From assembly GCF_024741135.1 (NCBI RefSeq), contig NZ_JANSUY010000014.1:1-64000 (forward strand): 64,000 nt of DNA, written 5' to 3'. The stretch is from Aquiflexum gelatinilyticum (GTDB lineage: Bacteria; Bacteroidota; Bacteroidia; Cytophagales; Cyclobacteriaceae). Positions 44,772-53,004 of the stretch are shown here, piece after piece (position 1 is the stretch's first letter; the number at the start of each line of letters is the position of its first letter). Under the pieces are notes generated by a model. The model was not told the DNA's origin. It made no database searches and saw only the letters and a list, made by a program, of their open reading frames with translations. The position numbers were made by a program, and so were the translations under genes.

Positions 44772-46067
44772 TCATTTCCTATCCGGCTTGAGCAGGTTCT
44801 GTCCGATTTTACAGTCAAGGCACTTTTTAGGCTTACAATAATCATGATAGAGTCCGATCATCCCTTGGCTGTCAAAAGCGGTTTTTGCCTTCCATTTGTG
44901 GGCCGCATATTTGCGGATGATAAAGTTTTCTTCGGCCTGTATTTCCTGAAGGAGGTCAAAGCATTTTTCTTTCCAATCGGTTTCCTCAATGTACTGCCCA
45001 TAGGTATACCAAAGCGGGATGACAAAGTTGATGGTAAGTAGGGATAAGGTATTGTTGCTGAGTTTTTTGGCCAATTTTTTCTGTGAAGGTATTCCGACTT
45101 TGATATGGAAAAGCCAATACTCAGGAGTCTCGATATCGAAGACTTTTTTGAACTGTTCAAAATGCTCATTGTGGTGGATGACGGATGAAAAAAGATTTGG
45201 GTTTTTGGTGAATACCTGTGCCAATTGTGCGATTCTCAGCGGGGGAAAGTTTTGTGGACGGACTCCCATCATGATCCATTCGTGGTGGTGGATGGTTTTT
45301 TGGAGGCTGTACTTTTTCTGATAAAAATCATACTCTTTTTGCAGAAAAAGGCTGTATTCATCTAATGGGTCTATGGGAATCAAATCAGCTTGTCCAAGAA
45401 GGATGGCCTCGATCACCTGCGGTTGGTTTCCGTGTTTTTGCAGAATTTTGTAAGGAACACTTTCTGCCAGTTTGAGCATGGTGTTGGCATTGGTCTTGAA
45501 TCCAAAGCACTGAAAAAGCCAGCGATAAGCGGTTTCCTCCCAATTGTTGTTTGTGGATTTCAATATCCTGACAAGTACCGCAGACTTATTTTCCAACCGC
45601 TCTACAAGGGTTTTTTCCAACATAGAAAATTGGATGATGGAAGGAATCTTTTCTAATAGATTGCCACAGAGGATTTCATCCCGGCTACTCGTCAGCCTTT
45701 CATAATTTCGAATGACATCAAGCAGGATTTTTCCCTTCAGCTCCAAAGTAGGAATTTTGCTTCCGTCATTTCTGAGAATGGTTTTGTCCTCTTCCCAAAC
45801 CACATGCAACACGACAGAATTGTACCTGAGGTCTGCATTGTGGTCGTGAGATTTCCAGTCTGAGGCTTTGCGGTGCACTTCCACATGTCCGAAAAGATCC
45901 AATTTGCCAAGTTTGATATGGGCTTCCAAAAAATCAGGGCCTTCATGGAAATTGTGGTAACCGATTTTCTTGACCTCAATGGGAATTCCTTCGGTAGTCT
46001 GAAGGGAATTTTTGTCAAAATATTGGTATTTCCACACCGTCTGCAGAAAGTCTTCCTGAAAATTCAT
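44772..46067 (-). CDS. DUF2851 family protein
   Basis: A 431-aa cytosolic protein of the DUF2851 family, mainly Bacteroidota. The family core is GPDFLEAHIKLGKLDLFGHVEVHRKASDWKSH and RYNSVVLHVVW. The C-terminal CKPKKCLDCKIG holds three cysteines that may bind metal. Function unknown. In the minus operon between plsC and the NeuD-like gene. Confidence 0.9.
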   Translation of the reverse strand: MNFQEDFLQTVWKYQYFDKNSLQTTEGIPIEVKKIGYHNFHEGPDFLEAHIKLGKLDLFGHVEVHRKASDWKSHDHNADLRYNSVVLHVVWEEDKTILRNDGSKIPTLELKGKILLDVIRNYERLTSSRDEILCGNLLEKIPSIIQFSMLEKTLVERLENKSAVLVRILKSTNNNWEETAYRWLFQCFGFKTNANTMLKLAESVPYKILQKHGNQPQVIEAILLGQADLIPIDPLDEYSLFLQKEYDFYQKKYSLQKTIHHHEWIMMGVRPQNFPPLRIAQLAQVFTKNPNLFSSVIHHNEHFEQFKKVFDIETPEYWLFHIKVGIPSQKKLAKKLSNNTLSLLTINFVIPLWYTYGQYIEETDWKEKCFDLLQEIQAEENFIIRKYAAHKWKAKTAFDSQGMIGLYHDYCKPKKCLDCKIGQNLLKPDRK

Positions 46068-46166
46068 GTCTTAAAAATTGGGTTGAAATTGGAAAAATCA
46101 ATTTCAAGATTATTCCAATGATTAAAAAATCCAAGGCCGTCAGGAGGCGATTTTAGTCGACTAATA

Positions 46167-46895
46167 TTATTCGTGGGTCAGAATCATTGCCTCTAGCCTG
46201 TTGTAGCATTTGTCAGCCAACTTCAAAAAACCATCTTCTCCCGAGAATGAACCGGGCTGGATGGCTGCTGAAAAATAGACTAGGACTTTTCCCGGCCTCA
46301 GTAAGATTGAGCCCCGCTTCATAATTCGGTCCGCACCGATGACTGCCATCGGCATGATGGGTGTCCCTGTTTCGATAGCTATTCTGAAAGCCCCTTTTTG
46401 AAATGGAAGCAAAACTTGCCCGGTATCGTTTCTTGTCCCCTCTGGGGCGACAACAATGGAAATGCCTTTTTTGAGAATCTCCATCAGCCTGTCCACGGAG
46501 GCTTTTCGCGAAGCGGTATCCTTTCTGTCTACCCAAACCGCCACTCTTGAAACCACAAACCCGAAAACCGGGATTTTGGAAAGTTCCTTTTTGCCTATAG
46601 CCCTTACTTCCTGTTGGATAGCCATCGGAATCACCGGAGCATCGATAAAGGACCGGTGGTTGAAAATATAGATGTACGCTTGCTTCGGGTCAATGTGTCC
46701 CCGACCGTGGATTTCATAGCGGATGCCAACCAAAAAAGACCAAATCCCTGCCCAAAGACGGATAAAAACGAAAGATACTTTTCCGCCTCTGGAACTGACC
46801 AATAAAGGAATGACAATAAACAATCCAAATACCAACATCAACAGGATAAACAATACAGCTGCATAAAGGGTATAAATCCACTGAATGATTTTCAT
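46167..46895 (-). CDS. 1-acyl-sn-glycerol-3-phosphate acyltransferase (PlsC-like)
   Basis: A 242-aa membrane-associated acyltransferase. N-terminal hydrophobic helix (10-32), motif I NHRSFID (79-85, NHx4D), motif III PEGTRN (151-156). It transfers an acyl chain to lysophosphatidate, or to a related lysolipid. It is the first gene of the operon leading to udp. Confidence 0.91.
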   Translation of the reverse strand: MKIIQWIYTLYAAVLFILLMLVFGLFIVIPLLVSSRGGKVSFVFIRLWAGIWSFLVGIRYEIHGRGHIDPKQAYIYIFNHRSFIDAPVIPMAIQQEVRAIGKKELSKIPVFGFVVSRVAVWVDRKDTASRKASVDRLMEILKKGISIVVAPEGTRNDTGQVLLPFQKGAFRIAIETGTPIMPMAVIGADRIMKRGSILLRPGKVLVYFSAAIQPGSFSGEDGFLKLADKCYNRLEAMILTHE

Positions 46896-46960
46896 TTCCG
46901 AAAAGGTTTGGGTAATTTTGGCAATCCTTAAATAAATTTACTAACTCTTTACTTGCAAAC

Positions 46961-46995
46961 AACCCCTGAGAGCGATTTCAGGGGTTTCGTTTTTT
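46961..46995 (+). terminator. Terminator-like hairpin in a divergent intergenic region
   Basis: CCCCTGA and TCAGGGG arms (46963-46969 with 46978-46984), then TTTCG and a T-run. No plus-strand gene precedes it. It is nearly the same as the terminator at 48322-48350, on the other side of the propeller lipoprotein gene. Confidence 0.7.
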
Positions 46996-47135
46996 TAGAA
47001 AGTGAGGTATGAGTGGGAAAAAACCAAAGGAAGATTTTTGATTTTCAAAGAATTGACTTTATAATTTTTTTTGTACATTGTCTTTTAGTTAATAAACTCT
47101 TGGTATTAATGCCATTTTGATTTTAATAAAATTTT

Positions 47136-48308
47136 ATGTCGAAATACAAACTTAAACTCCTCCTTCACATTGTTTTTTGCGGATCCTTACTTTTCGGATG
47201 CAATTCCAAACCAATAGACAAAAATGTAGAAATAATTCTCGTCGGAGATTCAGAACCTCAATTCCTTTCAAAAATCATAGATAATATCGAGTATATAGTT
47301 TTTGAAAACCCCAATAAGCCTTTTGTTAAAGCCGACAAATTATTTGTTTTTGACGGGGGAATTATTTTGGCGGACTTCTGGAGCAACCATACCTTATTTA
47401 GGTACGACCAAAATGGTAAATTTATCAATCCCATAGGTAGATTCGGTGAAGGACCGGGTGAATATGTTCAGATTACAGATGTCGACTTTGATGAGTCAAA
47501 CAATAATTTGATTGTTGTTTCACGAAATCACCTAATCACGTACAGTATAGAAGATGAATTTATTGATGAAATTGAATTAAGGAACAGGCCTTATAAATTT
47601 TTAAAACTGGATGGTGAAAAGTATTTGTTTTATTTTCCGGAGGTCTTGGCACCGGAACTAAGAGCAGGAATTGACCGAGCAATTCTATACAATTACTCAA
47701 CTGATTTAGATAGTTTAGAACCTATTTTTGATCCGGTTTTTCCTGAAAAAATAAATGGTATGGGGGAAAAAAACAATCTTTTTAAATTGGGAGAAACGGT
47801 TCTTTTTTCTTCGAACTTTTGTGATACAATTTATATGCTCTCAAAAGATGGCATCGAAAAAAAGTTTTTCCTTGATTTTGGTTCTGAACAAAATGATTTG
47901 TCAAAGTTATATGGACTATCCATTCCTGATTTGGTGAAAGTACTTAATGGAGAAGCATTTAAAAATATATCGATACACATGCCTCATCTATTTGGGAATT
48001 CAAGATACCTGACATCTGCTTTTAGGAAAAAAACCGGATTTGATTTTTTTGTATATGACATGAAAGACAAGATCCCTTATCTTTCTTCAAAATCGGTGAA
48101 TGACGTGGATGGTGGGCTAGGATTTGGTATTATCAAAAGGATGGATGACGATTACTTTTATTCATTTTTTGAACCGGAAGAAATCCTCCAACATTATGAA
48201 AAGAACATTGATCAATTAAAAGACCAAGACAATAATTTCACAAAACTTGCCACGCAGATCACTAGAGATGATTTTTTGATTTTGGCCAAGTATAAATTAA
48301 AAAAGTAA
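47136..48308 (+). CDS. Six-bladed beta-propeller lipoprotein
   Basis: A 390-aa exported lipoprotein with lipobox Cys22 (LLFGCN). The sequence fits the Bacteroidota 6-bladed beta-propeller lipoproteins: an opening LSKIIDNIEYIVFENP, then FRYDQNGKFINPIGRFGEGPGEY, the family signature glycine pattern. Function unknown. The gene is visibly richer in A/T at third codon positions than its neighbours and is framed by two near-identical hairpins, which may mark a later arrival. Confidence 0.85.
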   Translation: MSKYKLKLLLHIVFCGSLLFGCNSKPIDKNVEIILVGDSEPQFLSKIIDNIEYIVFENPNKPFVKADKLFVFDGGIILADFWSNHTLFRYDQNGKFINPIGRFGEGPGEYVQITDVDFDESNNNLIVVSRNHLITYSIEDEFIDEIELRNRPYKFLKLDGEKYLFYFPEVLAPELRAGIDRAILYNYSTDLDSLEPIFDPVFPEKINGMGEKNNLFKLGETVLFSSNFCDTIYMLSKDGIEKKFFLDFGSEQNDLSKLYGLSIPDLVKVLNGEAFKNISIHMPHLFGNSRYLTSAFRKKTGFDFFVYDMKDKIPYLSSKSVNDVDGGLGFGIIKRMDDDYFYSFFEPEEILQHYEKNIDQLKDQDNNFTKLATQITRDDFLILAKYKLKK

Positions 48309-48321
48309 GCTACTTCTTCGT

Positions 48322-48350
48322 CCCCTGAGAGATTTCAGGGGTTTCGTTTT
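48322..48350 (+). terminator. Terminator of the propeller lipoprotein gene
   Basis: CCCCTGA with TCAGGGG (48322-48328 with 48335-48341), loop GAGATT, then TTTCGTTTTT. Confidence 0.82.
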
Positions 48351-48418
48351 TAAAAGAATCTTGATCGCAAACCAAATACATTTTTCCTTTCAATAATTCT
48401 CCTTTTCCAAAAAAACCT

Positions 48419-48426
48419 TACATTTG
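48419..48426 (+). promoter_or_regulatory. Predicted -7 element of rpsA
   Basis: TACATTTG, an exact match to TAnnTTTG, 114 nt before the rpsA start codon, leaving a leader of about 105 nt. Confidence 0.62.
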
Positions 48427-48430
48427 CAGT

Positions 48431-48530
48431 CCGTTCGGGTGAACGGGGTCTCTGCGACTGATTCTCAGCGACTTTTCATCAACTAAAAGCCTCAATCCCA
48501 TGACCCTAGGATAGAGGAATGTCAGGGTCA
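48431..48530 (+). promoter_or_regulatory. Structured rpsA leader
   Basis: Two perfect stems lie in the untranslated leader: CCGTTC-GGGT-GAACGG (48431-48446), and TGACCCT with AGGGTCA (48501-48507 with 48524-48530), whose 16-base loop holds AGGATAGAGGAATG. The second stem ends 10 nt before the start codon, where it could hide or expose the initiation site. A role in autoregulation by S1 is inference. Confidence 0.5.
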
Positions 48531-48540
48531 ATCACACAAT

Positions 48541-50334
48541 ATGTCTAATCAAAAAGAGTTTAACTGGGATAATTTCTCCACCAAAGGTTTTGGTGACGGA
48601 TATTCCAAAGAACAAAAGGCCGACATGGAAGCCATGTATGCCGGAACTTTGAACACGATCACAGAAAAAGAAGTCATCAAAGGCACCGTAGTAGGTATCA
48701 ATGACAAGGACGTGATCATCAACATCGGTTTCAAATCTGATGGCTTGGTTCCAGTATCCGAATTCCGTGATCTTCCTAATCTTAAAATCGGTGATCAGGT
48801 AGAACTATTCATCGAAGAGCAGGAAAACTCCTTGGGACAGCTTGTCCTTTCAAGGAAAAAAGCAAGAATGGTACGTGCATGGACTGACATCGAAGATGCC
48901 CTTACCAATGACAGCGTAATCGAAGGTCTTGTAAAAAGAAGAACCAAAGGTGGTCTTATCGTGGATATCTACGGTGTGGAGGCTTTCTTGCCAGGTTCTC
49001 AGATCGACGTGAAGCCTATCAGGGATTTTGATATCTATGTAGGTAAGAAAATGGAAGTAAAAGTGGTTAAAATCAACCACACCAACGATAACGTAGTTGT
49101 TTCGCACAAAGTCTTGATCGAAAAAGACCTTGAGAAACAAAAAGCAGAAATCCTCAACAACCTTGAGAAAGGTCAGGTATTGGAAGGTGTTATCAAGAAC
49201 ATGACCAACTTCGGTGTATTCATCGATTTGGGTGGTGTAGATGGCTTGCTTCACATCACTGATATCTCTTGGGGTAGAATCAACCATCCGGAAGAAGTAC
49301 TTAACCTTGACGACAAAGTTCAGGTTGTTGTGCTTGACTTCGATGATGACAAGAAGAGAATTTCTTTGGGTATGAAGCAATTGACTTCACATCCTTGGGA
49401 TGCCTTGTCAGCTGAATTGGAAGTTGGTTCAAGAGTGAAAGGTAAGATTGTCAATGTGGCTGATTACGGTGCATTCTTGGAATTGGCTCCTGGCGTTGAA
49501 GGTTTGATCCACGTTTCTGAAATGAGCTGGTCACAGCACTTGAGAAATCCTGCTGACTTTGTAAAAGTCGGTGACGAAATCGAAGCTGTTGTTTTGACTT
49601 TGGACAAAGACGAAAGAAAAATGTCTCTTGGTATCAAGCAATTGACTGAAGATCCTTGGACTAAAGGTGACATGGCTGCCAAATATGCTGTTGGAACCAA
49701 ACATAAAGGAGTGGTAAGAAACTTGACCAATTTCGGTTTGTTCCTTGAATTGGAAGAAGGAATCGACGGTCTGGTACACGTATCTGACCTTTCCTGGACC
49801 AAGAAAATCAAACACCCATCTGAGTTTGTGAAAGTCGGTGACGAATTGGCTGTAGCTGTTTTGGAACTTGATGTTGACAACAGAAGATTGGCACTTGGAC
49901 ACAAGCAATTGGAAGAAAACCCTTGGGATACTTTCGAAACAGTATTCCCTATCGGATCAGTACATAAGTGTACTGTGAATTCCAAAAATGACAAAGGTGC
50001 AGTTCTTGAGCTACCTTATGGTTTGGAAGGTTTTGCAACCTCCAAAAACCTGGAGAAAGAAGACGGATCTACAGTTGAAGTCGGTGAATCTTTGGATTTC
50101 AAAGTGATTGAATTCTCTAAAGACGATAAGAGAATTGTCCTTTCCCACACTGCTACTTTCAAGGAAGATGCTAAAGCTACAGCAACTGCAGCAGCAAAAG
50201 CAGCAGATAAGAAAGGCAAGAAAAAAGCTGACGAACCAAAAGCTGAGGCTCCTGCTGCTGCAGAGAAATCAACTTTCGGTGACATCGATGCTTTGGCTGA
50301 GCTGAAGGAGAAGATGGAAGGCGGAAAGAAGTAA
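48541..50334 (+). CDS. rpsA: 30S ribosomal protein S1
   Basis: A 597-aa S1 protein that holds mRNA on the 30S subunit. It has six S1/OB repeats; the repeating phrases are GVFIDLGGVDGLLHITDISW, GAFLELAPGVEGLIHVSEMSW and GLFLELEEGIDGLVHVSDLSW with the linker VxVxDxD...RxSLGxKQL. The C-terminal 60 residues are Ala/Lys/Glu-rich (ATATAAAKAADKKGKKKADE), then a helical end. This length and tail are usual in Bacteroidota, where mRNAs lack strong Shine-Dalgarno sites and S1 is especially important. Confidence 0.97.
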   Translation: MSNQKEFNWDNFSTKGFGDGYSKEQKADMEAMYAGTLNTITEKEVIKGTVVGINDKDVIINIGFKSDGLVPVSEFRDLPNLKIGDQVELFIEEQENSLGQLVLSRKKARMVRAWTDIEDALTNDSVIEGLVKRRTKGGLIVDIYGVEAFLPGSQIDVKPIRDFDIYVGKKMEVKVVKINHTNDNVVVSHKVLIEKDLEKQKAEILNNLEKGQVLEGVIKNMTNFGVFIDLGGVDGLLHITDISWGRINHPEEVLNLDDKVQVVVLDFDDDKKRISLGMKQLTSHPWDALSAELEVGSRVKGKIVNVADYGAFLELAPGVEGLIHVSEMSWSQHLRNPADFVKVGDEIEAVVLTLDKDERKMSLGIKQLTEDPWTKGDMAAKYAVGTKHKGVVRNLTNFGLFLELEEGIDGLVHVSDLSWTKKIKHPSEFVKVGDELAVAVLELDVDNRRLALGHKQLEENPWDTFETVFPIGSVHKCTVNSKNDKGAVLELPYGLEGFATSKNLEKEDGSTVEVGESLDFKVIEFSKDDKRIVLSHTATFKEDAKATATAAAKAADKKGKKKADEPKAEAPAAAEKSTFGDIDALAELKEKMEGGKK

Positions 50335-50338
50335 GACT

Positions 50339-50366
50339 TGAGATATGAGATATAAGACATGAGATC
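50339..50366. repeat. Four tandem heptamers, TGAGAYN-type
   Basis: TGAGATA, TGAGATA, TAAGACA, TGAGATC, starting 5 nt after the rpsA stop codon. Same unit as at 17041-17068, more than 33 kb away. Confidence 0.9.
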
Positions 50367-50390
50367 TTAGCTCATTCTTAAATATAGAAG

Positions 50391-50420
50391 AGTGTCTGCC
50401 GAAAGGTGGACACTTTTTTT
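50391..50420 (+). terminator. rpsA terminator
   Basis: A 10-bp stem with two G-T pairs (50391-50400 with 50405-50414), GAAA tetraloop, then eight Ts. Confidence 0.9.
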
Positions 50421-50540
50421 ATGCCCATCACAATTTCTTGCTTGGTCTGAATTTGGAGCAAAAGGATGGATAGATCAAATTCGAATAAAATGAACTAAAA
50501 ATAAAATTGATTTTTAAAAATTATTTTTTAAAATTGAGTT

Positions 50541-51725
50541 ATGAAACATCTCCAACTTTATACGCTCGTCCTCCTAATTTTTTGCTCCTGTTCGGACCCA
50601 GAAAAAAAGGAGCAAGAAATTCCTACCACTTATTCGTTTGAGGTTATTGATTCGTTGGATCTAAATATTTTGGGAGATCCCCTTATTGTTGATGTCAGCC
50701 CAAAAGCGGATCGGATTGTCTTCTATGATTTTGCCAACCGCGAATTTATTATCACGGACAGCTCAGGAGCTATTTTGAGCCAGTTTTCGAAAAAAGAAGA
50801 CACCCCTGATTCCCATGGATTCCTGATGGAATCCCCCGGTTTCGTCAATGAAGATCAACTCGCCCTGGCCGGGATGAATGGGATTTTTATATATGATTTA
50901 GACGGCAATATGATTAAAAAACTTGCGCATCCTGAGTCTTTGGGAGGTGCTGGATTTATGAGTTTTTCGGGTAAAGGAATGGAAACGGCAATACTTCATG
51001 GAAAGCAGTATTTGCTTAGCAAATCTGTCAGAACTCGGGAGACTTTTCCTGGAGAACAAAAATTTTATGACAGCTTCAGGGCTTTGGAACTTATCGATAT
51101 TGAGGAAGAGAAATTCATTGAAATTATACCCTTTGAGCAAGGAAGTCAGTTTTTGGATGGAAATGGCTATTTTGAAAGTGATTATGCTCCGGCATTAGAG
51201 GCTTCCGAAAGCAAACTTTATATTTCCTTGGGTGGGGAACTGCGGTTGAATGTATATGACCTGAGTCCTGAGGGAGCAGAGTTGGATACGGTGGTCATGC
51301 TTGATTTACCCGGCTTTGGCAAACTGCCTGTAACGCCAAGGGCTGAATTTGCCGAAGGTACGGTTATTATAAAAGGTGGCACACCTGCTATTCGAAACAT
51401 ACATGTTGTAGAAGGCAAAATTTTGGTTCAATACTATGGTGGAATTCCCGAGGAAAAAAAGAAGGAATTAGAAGCGCTTTATAGTTCTGGAAGTGAAGCG
51501 GAAGCTGAACAGCTCTATGAAAAAATTGAAAGTGAAGTCAATCAGGGAATTTTGATATTGGACCAAAAGACTTTGGAAGTAATTGGAAACCTTGATTTTC
51601 CCGAAGGAGTTAATGTAAGCGGTTTTGCCTCAGGCGGCGGGTTTCTATGGATGGAAAAAGCTCCAAATAGGGAAGAGGAAGAAGATTTTTTAAGAATTTA
51701 TAAAGTGCAACCAGTGGGTAAATAG
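50541..51725 (+). CDS. DUF4221-like propeller lipoprotein
   Basis: A 394-aa exported lipoprotein with lipobox Cys17 (FCSCSD). The body repeats short beta segments (IVDVSPKADRIVFYDFANRE, ALAGMNGIFIYDLDGNMIKK) as in propellers and resembles DUF4221 family members of Bacteroidota. An acidic helical insertion (EEKKKELEALYSSGSEAEAE) lies near 305-335. It has its own terminator. The relation to the propeller lipoprotein before rpsA is by fold only. Confidence 0.8.
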   Translation: MKHLQLYTLVLLIFCSCSDPEKKEQEIPTTYSFEVIDSLDLNILGDPLIVDVSPKADRIVFYDFANREFIITDSSGAILSQFSKKEDTPDSHGFLMESPGFVNEDQLALAGMNGIFIYDLDGNMIKKLAHPESLGGAGFMSFSGKGMETAILHGKQYLLSKSVRTRETFPGEQKFYDSFRALELIDIEEEKFIEIIPFEQGSQFLDGNGYFESDYAPALEASESKLYISLGGELRLNVYDLSPEGAELDTVVMLDLPGFGKLPVTPRAEFAEGTVIIKGGTPAIRNIHVVEGKILVQYYGGIPEEKKKELEALYSSGSEAEAEQLYEKIESEVNQGILILDQKTLEVIGNLDFPEGVNVSGFASGGGFLWMEKAPNREEEEDFLRIYKVQPVGK

Positions 51726-51794
51726 AAAACCATCCGTTGAATTATTCATTATTGCAATTTTATTGAACATTGGGGATACCTAACGTTGAAAAAC

Positions 51795-51826
51795 AAAAAA
51801 GCATCCCTTTTCAAGGATGCTTTTTT
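51795..51826. terminator. Bidirectional terminator, DUF4221 gene / tRNA-Cys
   Basis: A perfect 12-bp inverted repeat (51795-51806 with 51815-51826) with A- and T-runs on both sides. It ends the plus-strand lipoprotein gene and, from the other side, tRNA-Cys. Confidence 0.88.
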
Positions 51827-51830
51827 TGTG

Positions 51831-51901
51831 AGGTCGAGAGCGGATTCGAACCGCTGTACAAGGTTTTGCAGACCTCTGCCTAGCCACTCGGCCACTCGAC
51901 C
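51831..51901 (-). tRNA. tRNA-Cys (anticodon GCA)
   Basis: A 71-nt standard cloverleaf: acceptor GGTCGAG/CTCGACC, D-arm GCC-GAGTGGCTA-GGC, anticodon stem GAGGT/ACCTT with loop CTGCAAA (U33, GCA at 34-36), a 4-base variable loop, T-arm AGCGG-TTCGAAT-CCGCT and discriminator U73. CCA is not encoded. It has its own promoter and terminator. It is the intact relative of the six-copy array that follows upstream on the same strand. Confidence 0.95.
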
Positions 51902-51915
51902 GTTTTTACGGAATG

Positions 51916-51946
51916 CAAATGTAGGGATTCTACTAATTAAATCAAA
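51916..51946 (-). promoter_or_regulatory. Promoter of tRNA-Cys
   Basis: On the minus strand TTTG (51943-51946), exactly 19 nt, TACATTTG (51916-51923): a perfect match to the Bacteroidetes consensus, 14 nt before the tRNA 5' end. Confidence 0.82.
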
Positions 51947-51989
51947 CGGAGTTTAACCTAATTTTGGTTCTAATAAAATTTCATTTTTT

Positions 51990-52028
51990 GATAAAATAAA
52001 AGAAGCTTCCCAATTGTGGGAAGCTTCT
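51990..52028 (-). terminator. Terminator of the tRNA-Cys-like array
   Basis: A perfect 11-bp inverted repeat (52001-52011 with 52018-52028), loop of six, then TTTTATTTTAT on the minus strand. It starts 1 nt past the last array copy, so it ends transcripts arriving from the array. Confidence 0.85.
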
Positions 52029-52029
52029 G

Positions 52030-52099
52030 AGGTCGAGGATGGATTTGAACCACCGTAGAAAGTCTTGCCGACTAACGCCTAACACTCGGCCACTCGACC
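52030..52099 (-). ncRNA. tRNA-Cys-like RNA, copy 6 (last of the array)
   Basis: A 70-nt tRNA-like sequence. Acceptor GGTCGAG/CTCGACC and U73 are the same as in tRNA-Cys. The T-arm GGTGG-TTCAAAT-CCATC is sound. The D-loop is one base short (GAGTGTTA), without a G18-G19 pair. In the anticodon arm (stem TTAGT/ACTTT) only three of five pairs form, the loop is CGGCAAG with G at position 33 in place of U, and C32 can pair with G38 to leave a 5-base loop GGCAA. Variable loop CTAC. Followed directly by the array terminator. Confidence 0.8.
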
Positions 52100-52224
52100 T
52101 TGTAAAAACCATTTGACTTAATAGAAACCTGAATCCGGAAATAAACGAAATACAACTTTGCTAAAAAGCCTTTTTTAAAAGATGGGAAGGAATTTTGATT
52201 GGACTGAAAACCATTCCTGTATTG

Positions 52225-52294
52225 AGGTCGAGGATGGATTTGAACCACCGTGGAAAGTCTTGCCGACTAACGCCTAACACTCGGCCACTCGACC
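52225..52294 (-). ncRNA. tRNA-Cys-like RNA, copy 5
   Basis: Same as copy 6 except for one base: variable loop CCAC instead of CTAC (plus strand G at 52252). It lies beside an A-type spacer, as does copy 2, the only other copy with this variant. Confidence 0.8.
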
Positions 52295-52419
52295 TTATAA
52301 AAACTATTGACCTTCAGACAAATGAGAAAGGAATTTAATCCAACACAGTTGGCCAAAAGGCTTTATGATAAAATTTGATGGAACGGTTTACCTTGGGTGA
52401 TTAAAACGTTCTTTATTTG

Positions 52420-52489
52420 AGGTCGAGGATGGATTTGAACCACCGTAGAAAGTCTTGCCGACTAACGCCTAACACTCGGCCACTCGACC
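52420..52489 (-). ncRNA. tRNA-Cys-like RNA, copy 4
   Basis: Identical to copy 6 over all 70 nt, including G33, the short D-loop and U73. Lies beside B-type spacers on both sides. Confidence 0.8.
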
Positions 52490-52614
52490 TTATAAAAACT
52501 ATTGACCTTCAGACAAATGAGAAAGGAATTTAATCCAACACAGTTGGCCAAAAGGCTTTATGATAAAATTTGATGGAACGGTTTACCTTGGGTGATTAAA
52601 ACGTTCTTTATTTG

Positions 52615-52684
52615 AGGTCGAGGATGGATTTGAACCACCGTAGAAAGTCTTGCCGACTAACGCCTAACACTCGGCCACTCGACC
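52615..52684 (-). ncRNA. tRNA-Cys-like RNA, copy 3
   Basis: Identical to copies 1, 4 and 6. On the plus strand it is preceded by a B spacer and followed by an A spacer. Confidence 0.8.
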
Positions 52685-52809
52685 TTATAAAAACAATTTG
52701 ACTTAATAGAAACCTGAATCCGGAAATAAACGAAATACAACTTTGCTAAAAAGCCTTTTTTAAAAGATGGGAAGGAATTTTGATTGGACTGAAAACCATT
52801 CCTGTATTG

Positions 52810-52879
52810 AGGTCGAGGATGGATTTGAACCACCGTGGAAAGTCTTGCCGACTAACGCCTAACACTCGGCCACTCGACC
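52810..52879 (-). ncRNA. tRNA-Cys-like RNA, copy 2
   Basis: Carries the CCAC variable-loop variant, as copy 5 does, and like copy 5 it is preceded on the plus strand by an A spacer. Otherwise the same as the others. Confidence 0.8.
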
Positions 52880-53004
52880 TTATAAAAACTATTGACCTTC
52901 AGACAAATGAGAAAGGAATTTAATCCAACACAGTTGGCCAAAAGGCTTTATGATAAAATTTGATGGAACGGTTTACCTTGGGTGATTAAAACGTTCTTTA
53001 TTTG

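Noticed and set aside
52420-52489. Reading the tRNA-like copies as a functional tRNA of another isotype
   Set aside because: No placement of the anticodon arm gives five pairs and a 7-base loop with U33; the acceptor and U73 match tRNA-Cys only.
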